Source: a bacterium
GTDB taxonomy: Bacteria; Patescibacteriota; Gracilibacteria; Peribacterales; Peribacteraceae
Assembly (NCBI GenBank): GCA_029558515.1
Contig: JAKQEM010000039.1
Coordinates: 1 to 64,000 of the forward strand
DNA length: 64,000 bases
Reading direction: 5' to 3'
How positions within the stretch are numbered: position 1 is the stretch's first letter; every line of letters begins with the position of its first letter. Made by a program: the position numbers and the translations under genes. Below, piece after piece: positions 7,890 through 16,017 of this stretch. The notes under the pieces were generated by a model that worked only from the letters and a program-made list of their open reading frames with translations, ran no database searches and was not told the DNA's origin.

Positions 7890-8980
7890 AGACGATCGTC
7901 AGCGTCTGCTCGGCCCGGCCCAATTTCGTGAAGCTTGCGGCGGTGCACCATGCGCTCAAAGCGGCGCATCACCCCGATGTGCGTCATGTGATCGTGCATA
8001 CGGGACAGCACTACGACCCCCTTTTTTCCGACGTGTTCTTCACGGAGTTGGATATTCCCGTTCCCGATTTCAATTTGGGCATCCGCGGCGGCGACAGAGA
8101 GAAAGTCATTGCAGAGACGGAGAGGACATTCGCGCAACAATTACCCTCCATCGATCCTGCGGTCATCCTTGTGTATGGCGATGTCAACGGCGCGGTGGGG
8201 GCTGCACTGGCTGCGCAGAAAGCCGGCATTCCACTGGCGCACGTGGAGGCGGGACTGCGCTCATGCGATCTCTCCATGCCCGAGGAACACAATCGCATCG
8301 CCATCGACCGGATGGCCGATGTGCTCTTTTGCTCCGAACAGTCCGGCGTGGACAATCTGCACCGGGAGGGCATCGGTGGAGCGGTGCATCTGGTTGGCAA
8401 CACCATGATCGATACGCTCGTGCGGATGCTGCCCGCCATAGAGCGCGCGGCTGTGCCGCCGGATCTTCCCGCGTCCTACGCGATCGCGACGCTCCATCGG
8501 CCCGCCAACGTGGATGATCCCGCGATGTTGCGGCTCACGATGGATGTGCTCTCCGCGCTTTCAACGTCCATCCCTCTCCTGCTACCCGTTCACCACAGAT
8601 TGCGGGCGGCTCTGGAGGCCAACCGACTGCTCGATAGCATCCCCCCGACCATGCGGTTACTCCCGCCGCAACCGTATCTCTCTTTTCTGCGACTGGTTCT
8701 TGGCGCGCGCTTCATCCTCACAGATTCCGGCGGGTTGCAGGAGGAGGCTGCGTTCCTCCGCAAGCGCTGCTTCACGCTGCGACGCAATACGGAGCGGCCC
8801 AGCACGGTGGAGAGCGGCAGCAATGTGTTGGTGGATGTGTCGGATGCCGGTCAACGCGATCGTCTGCTGGCCGCCGTGCGCGACCCACGTCCGGTGCAGG
8901 TCAGCGTGCCGGAACTCTGGGACGGGAGGGCGGGGGGGAGAATCGTAGAGATACTCCGTCGAACGTTCGGTGGTATCTGA
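7886..8980 (+). CDS. wecB: UDP-N-acetylglucosamine 2-epimerase (non-hydrolysing)
   Basis: A 364-residue enzyme converting UDP-GlcNAc to UDP-ManNAc. Family motifs in order: SARPNFVKLAAV, HTGQHYDPLFSDVFF, VYGDVNGAVGAALAA, HVEAGLRSCDLSMPEEHNR, LHRPANVD, TDSGGLQEEAAFLRKR and RPSTVESGSN. The length is typical. It starts inside the previous transferase (ATGA). Together with the UDP-ManNAc dehydrogenase-like gene at 13241-14512 it could supply UDP-ManNAcA to the surface glycan. A second, more divergent member lies at 62470-63810. Confidence 0.93.
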   Translation: MKTIVSVCSARPNFVKLAAVHHALKAAHHPDVRHVIVHTGQHYDPLFSDVFFTELDIPVPDFNLGIRGGDREKVIAETERTFAQQLPSIDPAVILVYGDVNGAVGAALAAQKAGIPLAHVEAGLRSCDLSMPEEHNRIAIDRMADVLFCSEQSGVDNLHREGIGGAVHLVGNTMIDTLVRMLPAIERAAVPPDLPASYAIATLHRPANVDDPAMLRLTMDVLSALSTSIPLLLPVHHRLRAALEANRLLDSIPPTMRLLPPQPYLSFLRLVLGARFILTDSGGLQEEAAFLRKRCFTLRRNTERPSTVESGSNVLVDVSDAGQRDRLLAAVRDPRPVQVSVPELWDGRAGGRIVEILRRTFGGI

Positions 8981-9704
8981 GCTCCTGCTGCGGTACGCTC
9001 GTCCTACACTTCTCCCGTTTCTCATGGATCGTCGATTTCGACTGGCGCGTCTGTGGTCCAATCGCCAACTTCGATCGATTGCTCCGCTCTGCGAAGGAGA
9101 CATCGTGAATGTTTCTGCCGGGGATGATATCGATAAAGAAGGATCGACGTATAAGACCTATTTCCCACGTGCTCGCAGCTACGTCACCACCAACTATTCC
9201 CCCGGAGCATTTCGGGGATATCGGGGACGAGAACACGAACTCCTGCTGGATCTGACGACAGAAGTGCCCGTGGAACTGCACGGCGCATTCGATGTCGTGT
9301 TCAATCATACGACGTTGGAGCACATCTTCCCGGTACGCGAGGCATTCACATGTCTCTGCAGCCTCTCTCGAGATCTGGTGATCGTCGTGGTGCCGTTCTG
9401 CCAGGAGCAGCATGAGAACGAAGGGTACAAAGATTACTGGCGATTCACTCCCGCCTGTCTCCGCCAACTCTTTCAGGAAGAAGGACTGACCGTTGTGTTC
9501 GAATCTGCCAACAATCAATGCAATGCCGCCGTCTATCTGTTCTTTGTTGCATCCCGTCATCCGGAGCGATGGATAGGAAAGCTGCCGACGTGTCAGCCTG
9601 TGACACATGCAGCGGGTTGGGTGGGATCTCCCGCAGTGAGTATTCCGTATCCACCTTTTCTGCTGCGTGGTATTCGTTGGTTGATGCATAGGATCGGTGG
9701 ATAA
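8970..9704 (+). CDS. SAM methyltransferase-like protein
   Basis: A 244-residue protein related to class I methyltransferases of glycan clusters: the region HGAFDVVFNHTTLEHIFPVREAF resembles the post-motif II region (FDxVxxxxxLEH). The glycine-rich motif I is degenerate: around IVNVSAGDDID there is no GxGxG. It may therefore be a divergent enzyme or inactive. GTG 8970 overlaps the end of the 2-epimerase gene by 11 nt, indicating co-transcription. Substrate unknown. Confidence 0.65.
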   Translation: MVSELLLRYARPTLLPFLMDRRFRLARLWSNRQLRSIAPLCEGDIVNVSAGDDIDKEGSTYKTYFPRARSYVTTNYSPGAFRGYRGREHELLLDLTTEVPVELHGAFDVVFNHTTLEHIFPVREAFTCLCSLSRDLVIVVVPFCQEQHENEGYKDYWRFTPACLRQLFQEEGLTVVFESANNQCNAAVYLFFVASRHPERWIGKLPTCQPVTHAAGWVGSPAVSIPYPPFLLRGIRWLMHRIGG

Positions 9705-9705
9705 T

Positions 9706-10221
9706 TTATGTTGCATGCGTTACTTCCTTCGCGAGTTCCAGCTGTGTATCTCTGATTTTAGCGGGCACTCCTACCGCAATGGAATGAGCAGCTATATCTT
9801 TGGTCACGACAGCTCCCGCCCCTATTATGGTCCCATCCCCGATAGTCACACCCGGAAGAATGATAACGCCTGAACCGATCCAGCAACCGCTGCCGATGAT
9901 AATGTTTTTTGCATAATGGTGGCGCTTGTTATCGGCATCTGCTTGTTTCACGAGACCGCCAGTCGTAAGAATGACGCCCGGAGAGATGTGAGTATCGTTG
10001 CCGATGGTAATGGGTGCACGCGCATTGAGCATACAGCCTGTATTGAGTGTGCAGCGTTCCCCCAAAGTTATATGATGGGGCCGAATCACATGAATGGGGC
10101 CATAGACGCGAAGTCCGGTGCCGCATTTTACGAAAAGGTGACGATAGTACCAGGAACGCAGACGGACCATCAGGAAACTACTTTTTGCATGTGAGAAACG
10201 AAAAATGGGACCGATACTCAT
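9706..10221 (-). CDS. Left-handed beta-helix (hexapeptide) acetyltransferase
   Basis: A 171-residue acyl-CoA-dependent sugar O-acetyltransferase of the WbbJ/maltose-acetyltransferase type. Hexapeptide repeats ([LIV]-G-x4) run from about residue 45 to the end (ITLGERCTLNTG, ITIGNDTHISPG, IIIGSGCWIGSG, VTIGDGTIIGAGAVVTKDI) and it closes with VGVPAKIR. The probable catalytic His lies in the HH/YAKN region near 118-120. ATGA overlap with the flippase gene upstream on the same strand indicates that the two are made together, consistent with acetylation of the exported repeat unit. Confidence 0.85.
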   Translation of the reverse strand: MSIGPIFRFSHAKSSFLMVRLRSWYYRHLFVKCGTGLRVYGPIHVIRPHHITLGERCTLNTGCMLNARAPITIGNDTHISPGVILTTGGLVKQADADNKRHHYAKNIIIGSGCWIGSGVIILPGVTIGDGTIIGAGAVVTKDIAAHSIAVGVPAKIRDTQLELAKEVTHAT

Positions 10222-11510
10222 TGCTTATGCGGAGAAAAAGACAGTGGAGTGCGTAGCAGGAAGAACCACGTAAAGCACATATAGCCGCATCTGAGAATAC
10301 CCCGTGCGATCACCGCGCCCAATAGACCGTACGCTGGGATGAGTGTAAGCGTTGCGATGACGAAGACGACGGATGACAACCACTGGCTCCGGCGCAGAGC
10401 GGAGAGCATTGCTTGTGCTTCCATGTACTGCGCGATGAGCGTACTGGGGATGGCGAGCAGGGTGAGGGAAAAAATCTGCGAGAGCAGGACTGCATCCGGG
10501 TAATTGGGGAAGAGGATGGCGAAGAGGAAGGGGGCGAGGAAGATATATAGCACGATGCCTGCGGCAAAGAGGAGGGTCATGCGGCCGACAATTCCCGCCA
10601 ATCGCAGCCTTCGTTCTCGGTTGTCTTCGCCCGTTGCCTGCAGAGCGAAGCTGACCGGCAATAGTTCTTTCGCCCATACTTTCACCTGTTCGGGCATCAG
10701 GAGCGCCACGGAAAAGATCGCGAGTTGATTGAGGCCCAGAAGCCCGGTGATGAGCAGTTTATCCAGGTACCAGGAGAGTGTCATGGGGAGCGAAACGACC
10801 GTAAGACTGATCCCGTAGCGCACGATATGCCGGACGGATGCAGCGGCTTCCTGCGTTGGCAGGAGCTTGCGACCGTACCAAAGATAGGCGAGGGCGGGCA
10901 GAACGGTCACCGTCGCATAGAGGAGTATGGCCGAAGGGTGGAACAGGAGGATGGCCAGCGTGGCGACAATGACGATGGCGCTCCACGCGAGATTTGCACG
11001 GAGTGTTGCATCAAAACGAGCATTGCCGATCGTGAGCCCCGCAAAGAAACTGTTGGCCGTTTGTGAGATGGGGAAGATGACCGCCGCGAGAAGGAAGAGC
11101 GGCCAGAGTGCGGAGCGTTCCGGTGGCAGCAATGGGATGACGGCCAGCAAGATGAGTGATCCCAGCAAGGAAATGAGAAATTGGATGCGCGCCACCGGCA
11201 GAGAGATCCCCTTCTCACCTCGTGCAGTCGCTCTGCTGAGAGCCGTTCCCATATTGGGCAGTCCGCATACCGCTATGGCGCCGACCACGCTGAGGATGAA
11301 CTGATATTGGCCGTACAGTTCGCGCGGGAAGAGACGTGCGACGAGATAGCCGGTGATGAGACCACGTAGCATGGAGACGCCGTGGCTGATGGTGACCAGC
11401 GTCGCACTGCGCGCGAGGAAGCGCACGTTGGTTCCCAGGAGACGTGCCAGTATTCTCCAGAGCGATTCGTAGATGCGTGATGCCCATCGGGGCATGCGGA
11501 TCGTGCGCAT
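10218..11510 (-). CDS. Polysaccharide flippase, MOP/Wzx-like
   Basis: A 430-residue polytopic membrane protein, about 12 predicted helices, starting with SLWRILARLLGTNVRFLARSA followed by LVARLFPRELYGQYQF, a typical Wzx/oligosaccharide flippase N-terminus. It would carry undecaprenyl-linked repeat units across the membrane. The start at 11510 (MRTIRMPRW) is supported by TATACT (rc of 11517-11522) ending 6 nt upstream; the open frame that continues upstream runs antisense through the next glycosyltransferase and is not real. Downstream coupled acetyltransferase. Confidence 0.85.
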   Translation of the reverse strand: MRTIRMPRWASRIYESLWRILARLLGTNVRFLARSATLVTISHGVSMLRGLITGYLVARLFPRELYGQYQFILSVVGAIAVCGLPNMGTALSRATARGEKGISLPVARIQFLISLLGSLILLAVIPLLPPERSALWPLFLLAAVIFPISQTANSFFAGLTIGNARFDATLRANLAWSAIVIVATLAILLFHPSAILLYATVTVLPALAYLWYGRKLLPTQEAAASVRHIVRYGISLTVVSLPMTLSWYLDKLLITGLLGLNQLAIFSVALLMPEQVKVWAKELLPVSFALQATGEDNRERRLRLAGIVGRMTLLFAAGIVLYIFLAPFLFAILFPNYPDAVLLSQIFSLTLLAIPSTLIAQYMEAQAMLSALRRSQWLSSVVFVIATLTLIPAYGLLGAVIARGILRCGYMCFTWFFLLRTPLSFSPHKQ

Positions 11511-11552
11511 GGCGCGAGTATAGCGGTTCGGGCTATCCTGCATGCGGCATTT

Positions 11553-12356
11553 ATGGAACCCGTTTCCGTTCTTCTGCCGGCCTGCAACGAAGAGGGTGCG
11601 ATTGCGCAGGTGCTGCGTGCCATACGCGAGGTTGTGCCCGCAGCCGAGATCATCGTCATCGATGACGGATCGACAGATAGGACCGGGGAAATTGCGCGTG
11701 CGGAGGGGGCACGGGTGCTTTCCCATGCGCTGACGGTCGGCGCCGGCAAGAGCGTGAAGGACGGCATCGAGGCGGCTTCGTTCGATCGCATCGTGATGCT
11801 GGATAGTGACGGGACGTATCCCGTCGATCGTATCCCCGATGTGCTTGCGGAACTGGATCGCGGATTCGATCTGGTCATCGGCGCGCGGAGGGGCAAATAC
11901 TATCGCGGCTCTTTCCCCAAATTCGCCGCGCGCACCGTATTTCGCTTCCTCGCGCAGTTTGCCACGGGCAAACGTATTCCGGACATCAATTCCGGCATGC
12001 GGGCGTTTCGCAGGAGCACGGTGCTTAGTTACTTCCCGCGGCTGTGCAACGGGTTCAGTTTGCCCACCACCATGACGCTGTCGTTCCTCTTCACCGGTCG
12101 CACCGTGTGCTACGTGCCCATCGAGTACGCCAAGCGCATCGGGAGGAGCAAAGTGCGTATCGTACGCGATACGCTGCGTACGCTGCAGTACATCACGGAG
12201 TCCATTGCCTACTACAATCCGACGAAGTTGTTTCTGCTCCTGGCTCTGCTGAGCGTTCTCATCGGAGTGATCGGCGGACTTCTGTTGGATGTGCAATTGG
12301 TATTCATTGGATTGATGATCGGTGTGTTGGTATTTGCGATGGGAGTCAGAAAATAG
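11553..12356 (+). CDS. Polyprenyl-phosphate glycosyltransferase, GT2, with C-terminal membrane anchor
   Basis: A 267-residue GT-A enzyme of the dolichyl-phosphate mannosyltransferase type. Motifs: VSVLLPACNEEGAI, EIIVIDDGSTDRTGEIA, VMLDSDGTYPVDRIPDV (DxD-like DSD) and FPKFAARTVFRFLAQFATGKRIPDIN. Two hydrophobic segments at the C-terminus (about 228-265) anchor it. It probably loads a sugar onto polyprenyl phosphate for use by GT-C enzymes. Divergent from the flippase, 42 bp apart. Confidence 0.88.
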   Translation: MEPVSVLLPACNEEGAIAQVLRAIREVVPAAEIIVIDDGSTDRTGEIARAEGARVLSHALTVGAGKSVKDGIEAASFDRIVMLDSDGTYPVDRIPDVLAELDRGFDLVIGARRGKYYRGSFPKFAARTVFRFLAQFATGKRIPDINSGMRAFRRSTVLSYFPRLCNGFSLPTTMTLSFLFTGRTVCYVPIEYAKRIGRSKVRIVRDTLRTLQYITESIAYYNPTKLFLLLALLSVLIGVIGGLLLDVQLVFIGLMIGVLVFAMGVRK

Positions 12357-12365
12357 ATCTTGTCC

Positions 12366-12407
12366 CCCCCTCTCCTTGCTGGAGTCGTTGGCGGAAAGGA
12401 GAGGGGG
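12366..12407. terminator. Hairpin after the GT2 gene
   Basis: A perfect 12-bp stem (CCCCCTCTCCTT at 12366-12377 with AAGGAGAGGGGG at 12396-12407) and an 18-nt loop begin 10 nt after the stop codon. There is no U-run, so if it stops transcription it does so without the classic tail. A shorter version of the same stem is at 13179-13201. Confidence 0.5.
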
Positions 12408-12466
12408 TCGGGGGGTGAGGAGGGACGGGGGTGAGGAGATTGATGAAGGTATGGTATTCTCCATCC

Positions 12467-12976
12467 ATGCAAGAACTCTTCTCCGGCCACGGCTGGCGCA
12501 TCACACTGGAAGAAGCGGCGTTGCCGGATGGGCGGGTGAAGAAGCAAGTGCGCGCGCATCGGGCGGATGCCGCGAGCATCATTGCTCTGGATGACGCGGG
12601 TGCCATTCTTCTCCTTCGCGAATTTCGTCCGTTCTACGGAGACTATCTCTGGATGCTGCCAAGCGGGAAAGTGGACAAAGAGACTGATGTGCACGAAGGG
12701 GCGCAGCGGGAATTGCGGGAGGAAACGGGATTCCGCGCCGTGGAGATCAGACATCTGTGGACGGCGAACATTTCCGAGTCTTTGGGGTTTGCCAATCATT
12801 TTTTCCTTGCTCACGATTTGATTGAAGATCCGTTGGAACCGGACAGTGATGAGTTGATTGAAGTGCATCATATTCCCGAGGAAGAGGCGTTAGAGAAAGT
12901 GCTCGCTTCTCCCGTGGTGCATCTGCCCAGCGCCTACGCGCTGCTACGGTATCTGCGGGAGAAAGAAGAGATATAG
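12467..12976 (+). CDS. NUDIX hydrolase, ADP-ribose pyrophosphatase-like
   Basis: A 169-residue Nudix protein; residues 67-89 form the Nudix box, ending RELREETGF. The box departs from G-x5-E-x7-RE-U-x-EE-x-GU in one place: the first Glu is Thr73, with Glu72 next to it; the metal-binding RExxEE core is intact. The family hydrolyses nucleoside diphosphates linked to another group, here most likely ADP-ribose or a nucleotide sugar. Start 12467 (MQELFSGH) is chosen because TATTCT (12455-12460) ends 6 nt upstream; ATG 12443 is an alternative. Confidence 0.85.
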   Translation: MQELFSGHGWRITLEEAALPDGRVKKQVRAHRADAASIIALDDAGAILLLREFRPFYGDYLWMLPSGKVDKETDVHEGAQRELREETGFRAVEIRHLWTANISESLGFANHFFLAHDLIEDPLEPDSDELIEVHHIPEEEALEKVLASPVVHLPSAYALLRYLREKEEI

Positions 12977-12979
12977 TTG

Positions 12980-13150
12980 CCACCTTTTTCTATCGCAAAA
13001 AAGGTGGCGCCAAAAGTGCGACCGCCGCCGATCGCCTCTCCGCCCGCCCCGCGCTTCGCCGTTTTCTCCTTCCAAGGCTTCAGTCGAAAACGGCTCGCAC
13101 GCGCTGCGGCGGCGGGGCTCCCCCTACACCCCCCGCGGCGGCGGACCCCT
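12980..13150. repeat. Dispersed repeat family 1, copy A
   Basis: Starts with a hairpin (CCACCTTTTT / AAAAAGGTGG, 12980-13007), followed by a long block that matches 57678-57846. The core contains about 59 identical bases including GCCGTTTTC and its inverse GAAAACGGC, which form a second stem. No gene is seen in 12977-13240. Confidence 0.85.
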
Positions 13151-13178
13151 CCGTCTTACGTCAAGATCGATCTCGTCT

Positions 13179-13201
13179 CCCCCTCTCCCGTGGAGAGGGG
13201 G
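13179..13201. terminator. Short GC-rich hairpin before the dehydrogenase 3' end
   Basis: A 10-bp stem CCCCCTCTCC / GGAGAGGGGG with a 3-nt loop. It shares its stem sequence with 12366-12407 and so belongs to a small repeat family. It lies between the repeat and the 3' end of the convergent dehydrogenase gene and could be a terminator. Confidence 0.4.
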
Positions 13202-13240
13202 CAGGGGGGAGAGGTGAGAGAACTTGAAATTGAGGGAATT

Positions 13241-14512
13241 TTACAAGCTCACATACCTTCTCCCCGCCCTCGCAATCGCTTCTTCATCCAAAATTGACTT
13301 GAGATCATAGATCAGTCCCCCCTCCCGTGTCGCCTCGATGAATGCGGCGATCGGCAATTCTCTGTACTGCCGATGCGGCACGAGGAGCAGAATGGCGTCG
13401 TAGGGTCCGTGTTCGAGAGTGCCGGGCGTGTGTCCCATCCGTTCGATGGCATCGGGTGACAGGAACGGATCGTGCGCTTCCACGGAGCACCCGCGCTCTT
13501 CCAATGCCGCAATCACGTCGTGGACTTTCGCATTGCGGGTGTCGGGTACGTCCTCCTTGAAGGTCAGTCCCAGGACGAGGATGCGGGACGCATTGGGTGG
13601 AACGGAGAGCGCCCCGGACACGCGGTCGGCGACGAAGGCAGCCATGCCGTCATTGATGGAACGTCCCGCGGTGATCAGTTGCGTCTCCATGCCCAATTGT
13701 CTGGCTTTCTCCACCAAGTAGAAGGGATCGACCCCGATGCAGTGCCCGCCCACGAGGCCCGGTTGAAATCGGAGGAAGTTCCACTTGGTGCCGGCCGCCT
13801 CCAGCACATCGGTCGTGCGAATCCCTAAGTGATTGCAGAGCATCGCGATTTCATTGATGTAGGCGATGTTGATGTCGCGCTGCGCGTTCTCGATGGCCTT
13901 GGCCATCTCCGCCACCCGAATGGAAGGAGCACGATGGATGCCGCCCCGCACGACGGACCCGTAGAGATCGGCCAACGTCTCGAGCGTCGCTGCATCCTGC
14001 CCCGCCACGATCTTCGTGATCGTCTCCACGGTGTGCTCCCTGTCGCCCGGATTCACGCGTTCCGGGGAGTAGCCCAGGGTGAAGTCCGTCCCGCAGGTCA
14101 GACCGGATTCCTCCTCCAGGATGCCGCCGCAGAGCTCTTCGGTCACGCCCGGGTAGACGGTGGATTCGTACACGACGATGTCGCCTTTTTGCAGATACTT
14201 CCCGACAGTGCGGGTCGCGCTCTCCACCAGGGTGAGATCGGGTTTGTTTCGGTCATCGACGGGTGTGGGAATCGCGAGGATGATGATCGACGCATCTTTG
14301 ATGACGGCGGGATCGGCGCTGTAGGTGACGGTGACTTCGCTCAGTTGTGCGGGTGTCAATTCGTTCGTGCGATCCGTGCCGTTCTTCAGTTCCTCGATGC
14401 GCCGTTCGTTGACATCAAATCCGATGACGCGGTGGCCGTGCTTCGCAAACGCATGTGCCAGCGGCAGGCCGACGTACCCGAGACCGACGATGCAGAGGGT
14501 GGGGTGGTTCAT
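13241..14512 (-). CDS. UDP-N-acetyl-D-mannosamine/glucosamine dehydrogenase (nucleotide sugar dehydrogenase)
   Basis: A 423-residue NAD-dependent UDP-sugar 6-dehydrogenase of the WecC/TviB/WbpO group. Rossmann motif CIVGLGYVGLPLA; VYESTVYPGVTEE; YSPERVNPGD; the NAQRDINIAYINEIA helix; the catalytic Cys in FQPGLVGGHCIGVDPFYL; and LGLTFKEDVPDTRNAKV. YSPERxxPGD separates it from UDP-glucose dehydrogenases. With the 2-epimerase at 7886 it would make UDP-ManNAcA, but UDP-GlcNAcA is equally possible. TACACT (rc 14520-14525) ends 7 nt before the start codon. Confidence 0.9.
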   Translation of the reverse strand: MNHPTLCIVGLGYVGLPLAHAFAKHGHRVIGFDVNERRIEELKNGTDRTNELTPAQLSEVTVTYSADPAVIKDASIIILAIPTPVDDRNKPDLTLVESATRTVGKYLQKGDIVVYESTVYPGVTEELCGGILEEESGLTCGTDFTLGYSPERVNPGDREHTVETITKIVAGQDAATLETLADLYGSVVRGGIHRAPSIRVAEMAKAIENAQRDINIAYINEIAMLCNHLGIRTTDVLEAAGTKWNFLRFQPGLVGGHCIGVDPFYLVEKARQLGMETQLITAGRSINDGMAAFVADRVSGALSVPPNASRILVLGLTFKEDVPDTRNAKVHDVIAALEERGCSVEAHDPFLSPDAIERMGHTPGTLEHGPYDAILLLVPHRQYRELPIAAFIEATREGGLIYDLKSILDEEAIARAGRRYVSL

Positions 14513-14600
14513 GCGCGGGAGTGTAGAGCATTTTTCCAGCTTCCTCTACCGACACCCCGGCATCGTTTTCCTCTGCGCCGCAGCTCGCGGTTTCCTGTTT

Positions 14601-14628
14601 TTGCAGAACGATATGCGTACAGTACTAT
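14601..14628 (+). promoter_or_regulatory. Predicted leaderless promoter
   Basis: TTGCAG (14601-14606) and TACTAT (14623-14628) lie 16 nt apart; the -10 element ends 6 nt before ATG 14635, so the predicted start site falls on the start codon. Confidence 0.55.
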
Positions 14629-14634
14629 CTTCCC

Positions 14635-16017
14635 ATGCGTATCGTCTTGCGGAATACCCCATTCCTTTTTCTCGTAGTCGCTTGCATTCTTCTCTTCGTT
14701 CTTTGGCTGCCCGGCGCTCGATACCCCGTGGTGGGTGACAGTATCCTGTATTCAATCTTGGGTGAGAGCATATGGACGCAGGGCACGTATGCACTTTTCG
14801 GTGTGCCGTATGAATCTCATTTGCCCGTGCAAGCATTTCTTGCCTATCCTTTTGCGCTGGTCTTCGGTCATGCGTGGGGCATTCAAGTGTACGCATTGCT
14901 GTGCGGGATGCTGATTTTGTGGCTCACCTTTCTTCTTGTTCGCAGGCATTTTTCCCATAGCGCGGCGCCGGTAGCACCGTTGTTGCTCATACTGTCCTAT
15001 GGGTTTACCTACAACATGACGCAAGGGGCCGTCGATGTACCGTTTACTCTGTTCATGGTTGCGGGGTATCTGTGCTATGAGAATGCATCGCAGCAGAAAA
15101 AATGGTACGTACTCATGGGGATACTGCTGGGGATCGGCTGTCTGTCCCGATACAACGGTGTGCCGGTTGTCCTGTTCCTCTTCGGTCATTTTCTTTGTAC
15201 GAGAGCAGGGCATCGTTTCGCAATCACGCCGTGGATCGGGTGGATTTTGACCGGCATTCCTTTGGGTGCGTGGACCCTGCGCAATTATTTTGTCTGGCAA
15301 CAACAAGGAAGCGCGTATGAGGCACTGTATCAAATGAATGCCGATCAATCGTTTTTGAGTCAGTTTTTTTCAAATGTCTTGTTCTACATCAATCCGCTTC
15401 ATAACTTCATGCCCGTTACGTTCGGGTTCGTTTGCGTCGGATTATTCCTGTACGCACGACAGAAAATCTTTCTCGTGCAGACCGCGATCGCCGCACTTGC
15501 CATTGCACTCGTGTGGCCGGTGGAAGTGGTGCGCTACGGCATCCCGGCCTATCCATTTTTTATCGGTTTTGGTGCGCAAGCTCTCGTCGATTGGTATCAG
15601 TCGAATCTGCGCTATAAATTTGTCATTGGTGCATTGGGGTTGCTCTGTCTCCTTGGAACGACATCCTTTTCTTTTTGTGCGTACAACTATGGCTGGTGCA
15701 ATGCCGCAATGGATCGTAGTGCCGTCTTCTCGTTCCTTCCTCCCTTCTTGGGCATAACATCCGAACGACAGCACAGTATGTACGAAGCAATTGTCTACAT
15801 AAATAAGAATGCATTATTCAATAGTTCCGTGTATCTCTCCGATCCGGCTTTGGCACACGGATATGCCGAACGTGTGTTTCGTTCAGATATCCGGGTGACG
15901 AATGATGCGCACTCTTCCGCATACGTTCTTACCGATCACAAACGAGATGATGCAGCTTTCCCTGAGTATGCATCGGCCAATCTGCCACACTGGTATGTCT
16001 ATGCACCGAGTCTTTAA
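14635..16017 (+). CDS. GT-C family membrane glycosyltransferase (ArnT/PMT-like)
   Basis: A 460-residue integral membrane protein with about ten hydrophobic segments over the first 350 residues and a soluble C-terminal portion. The first loop after TM1 holds an acidic residue (GDSILYSILGES), where GT-C enzymes bind the polyprenyl-phosphate sugar donor. Such proteins transfer a sugar from a lipid phosphate donor outside the membrane. The gene is AT-richer than most of the locus. It converges on the next gene, their stop codons overlapping by 3 nt. Confidence 0.7.
   Translation: MRIVLRNTPFLFLVVACILLFVLWLPGARYPVVGDSILYSILGESIWTQGTYALFGVPYESHLPVQAFLAYPFALVFGHAWGIQVYALLCGMLILWLTFLLVRRHFSHSAAPVAPLLLILSYGFTYNMTQGAVDVPFTLFMVAGYLCYENASQQKKWYVLMGILLGIGCLSRYNGVPVVLFLFGHFLCTRAGHRFAITPWIGWILTGIPLGAWTLRNYFVWQQQGSAYEALYQMNADQSFLSQFFSNVLFYINPLHNFMPVTFGFVCVGLFLYARQKIFLVQTAIAALAIALVWPVEVVRYGIPAYPFFIGFGAQALVDWYQSNLRYKFVIGALGLLCLLGTTSFSFCAYNYGWCNAAMDRSAVFSFLPPFLGITSERQHSMYEAIVYINKNALFNSSVYLSDPALAHGYAERVFRSDIRVTNDAHSSAYVLTDHKRDDAAFPEYASANLPHWYVYAPSL

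Noticed and set aside
11511..12464. Long open frame continuing the flippase gene upstream (748 codons in total)
   Set aside because: It runs antisense through the well-defined GT2 gene at 11553-12356, and the promoter-like TATACT fixes the flippase start at 11510.
7886..14512. Enterobacterial common antigen pathway (wecB/wecC)
   Set aside because: Only the two sugar-nucleotide enzymes are shared; no WecA, WecG, WecF or Wzy-ECA counterparts are seen, so only the enzymatic steps are inferred.
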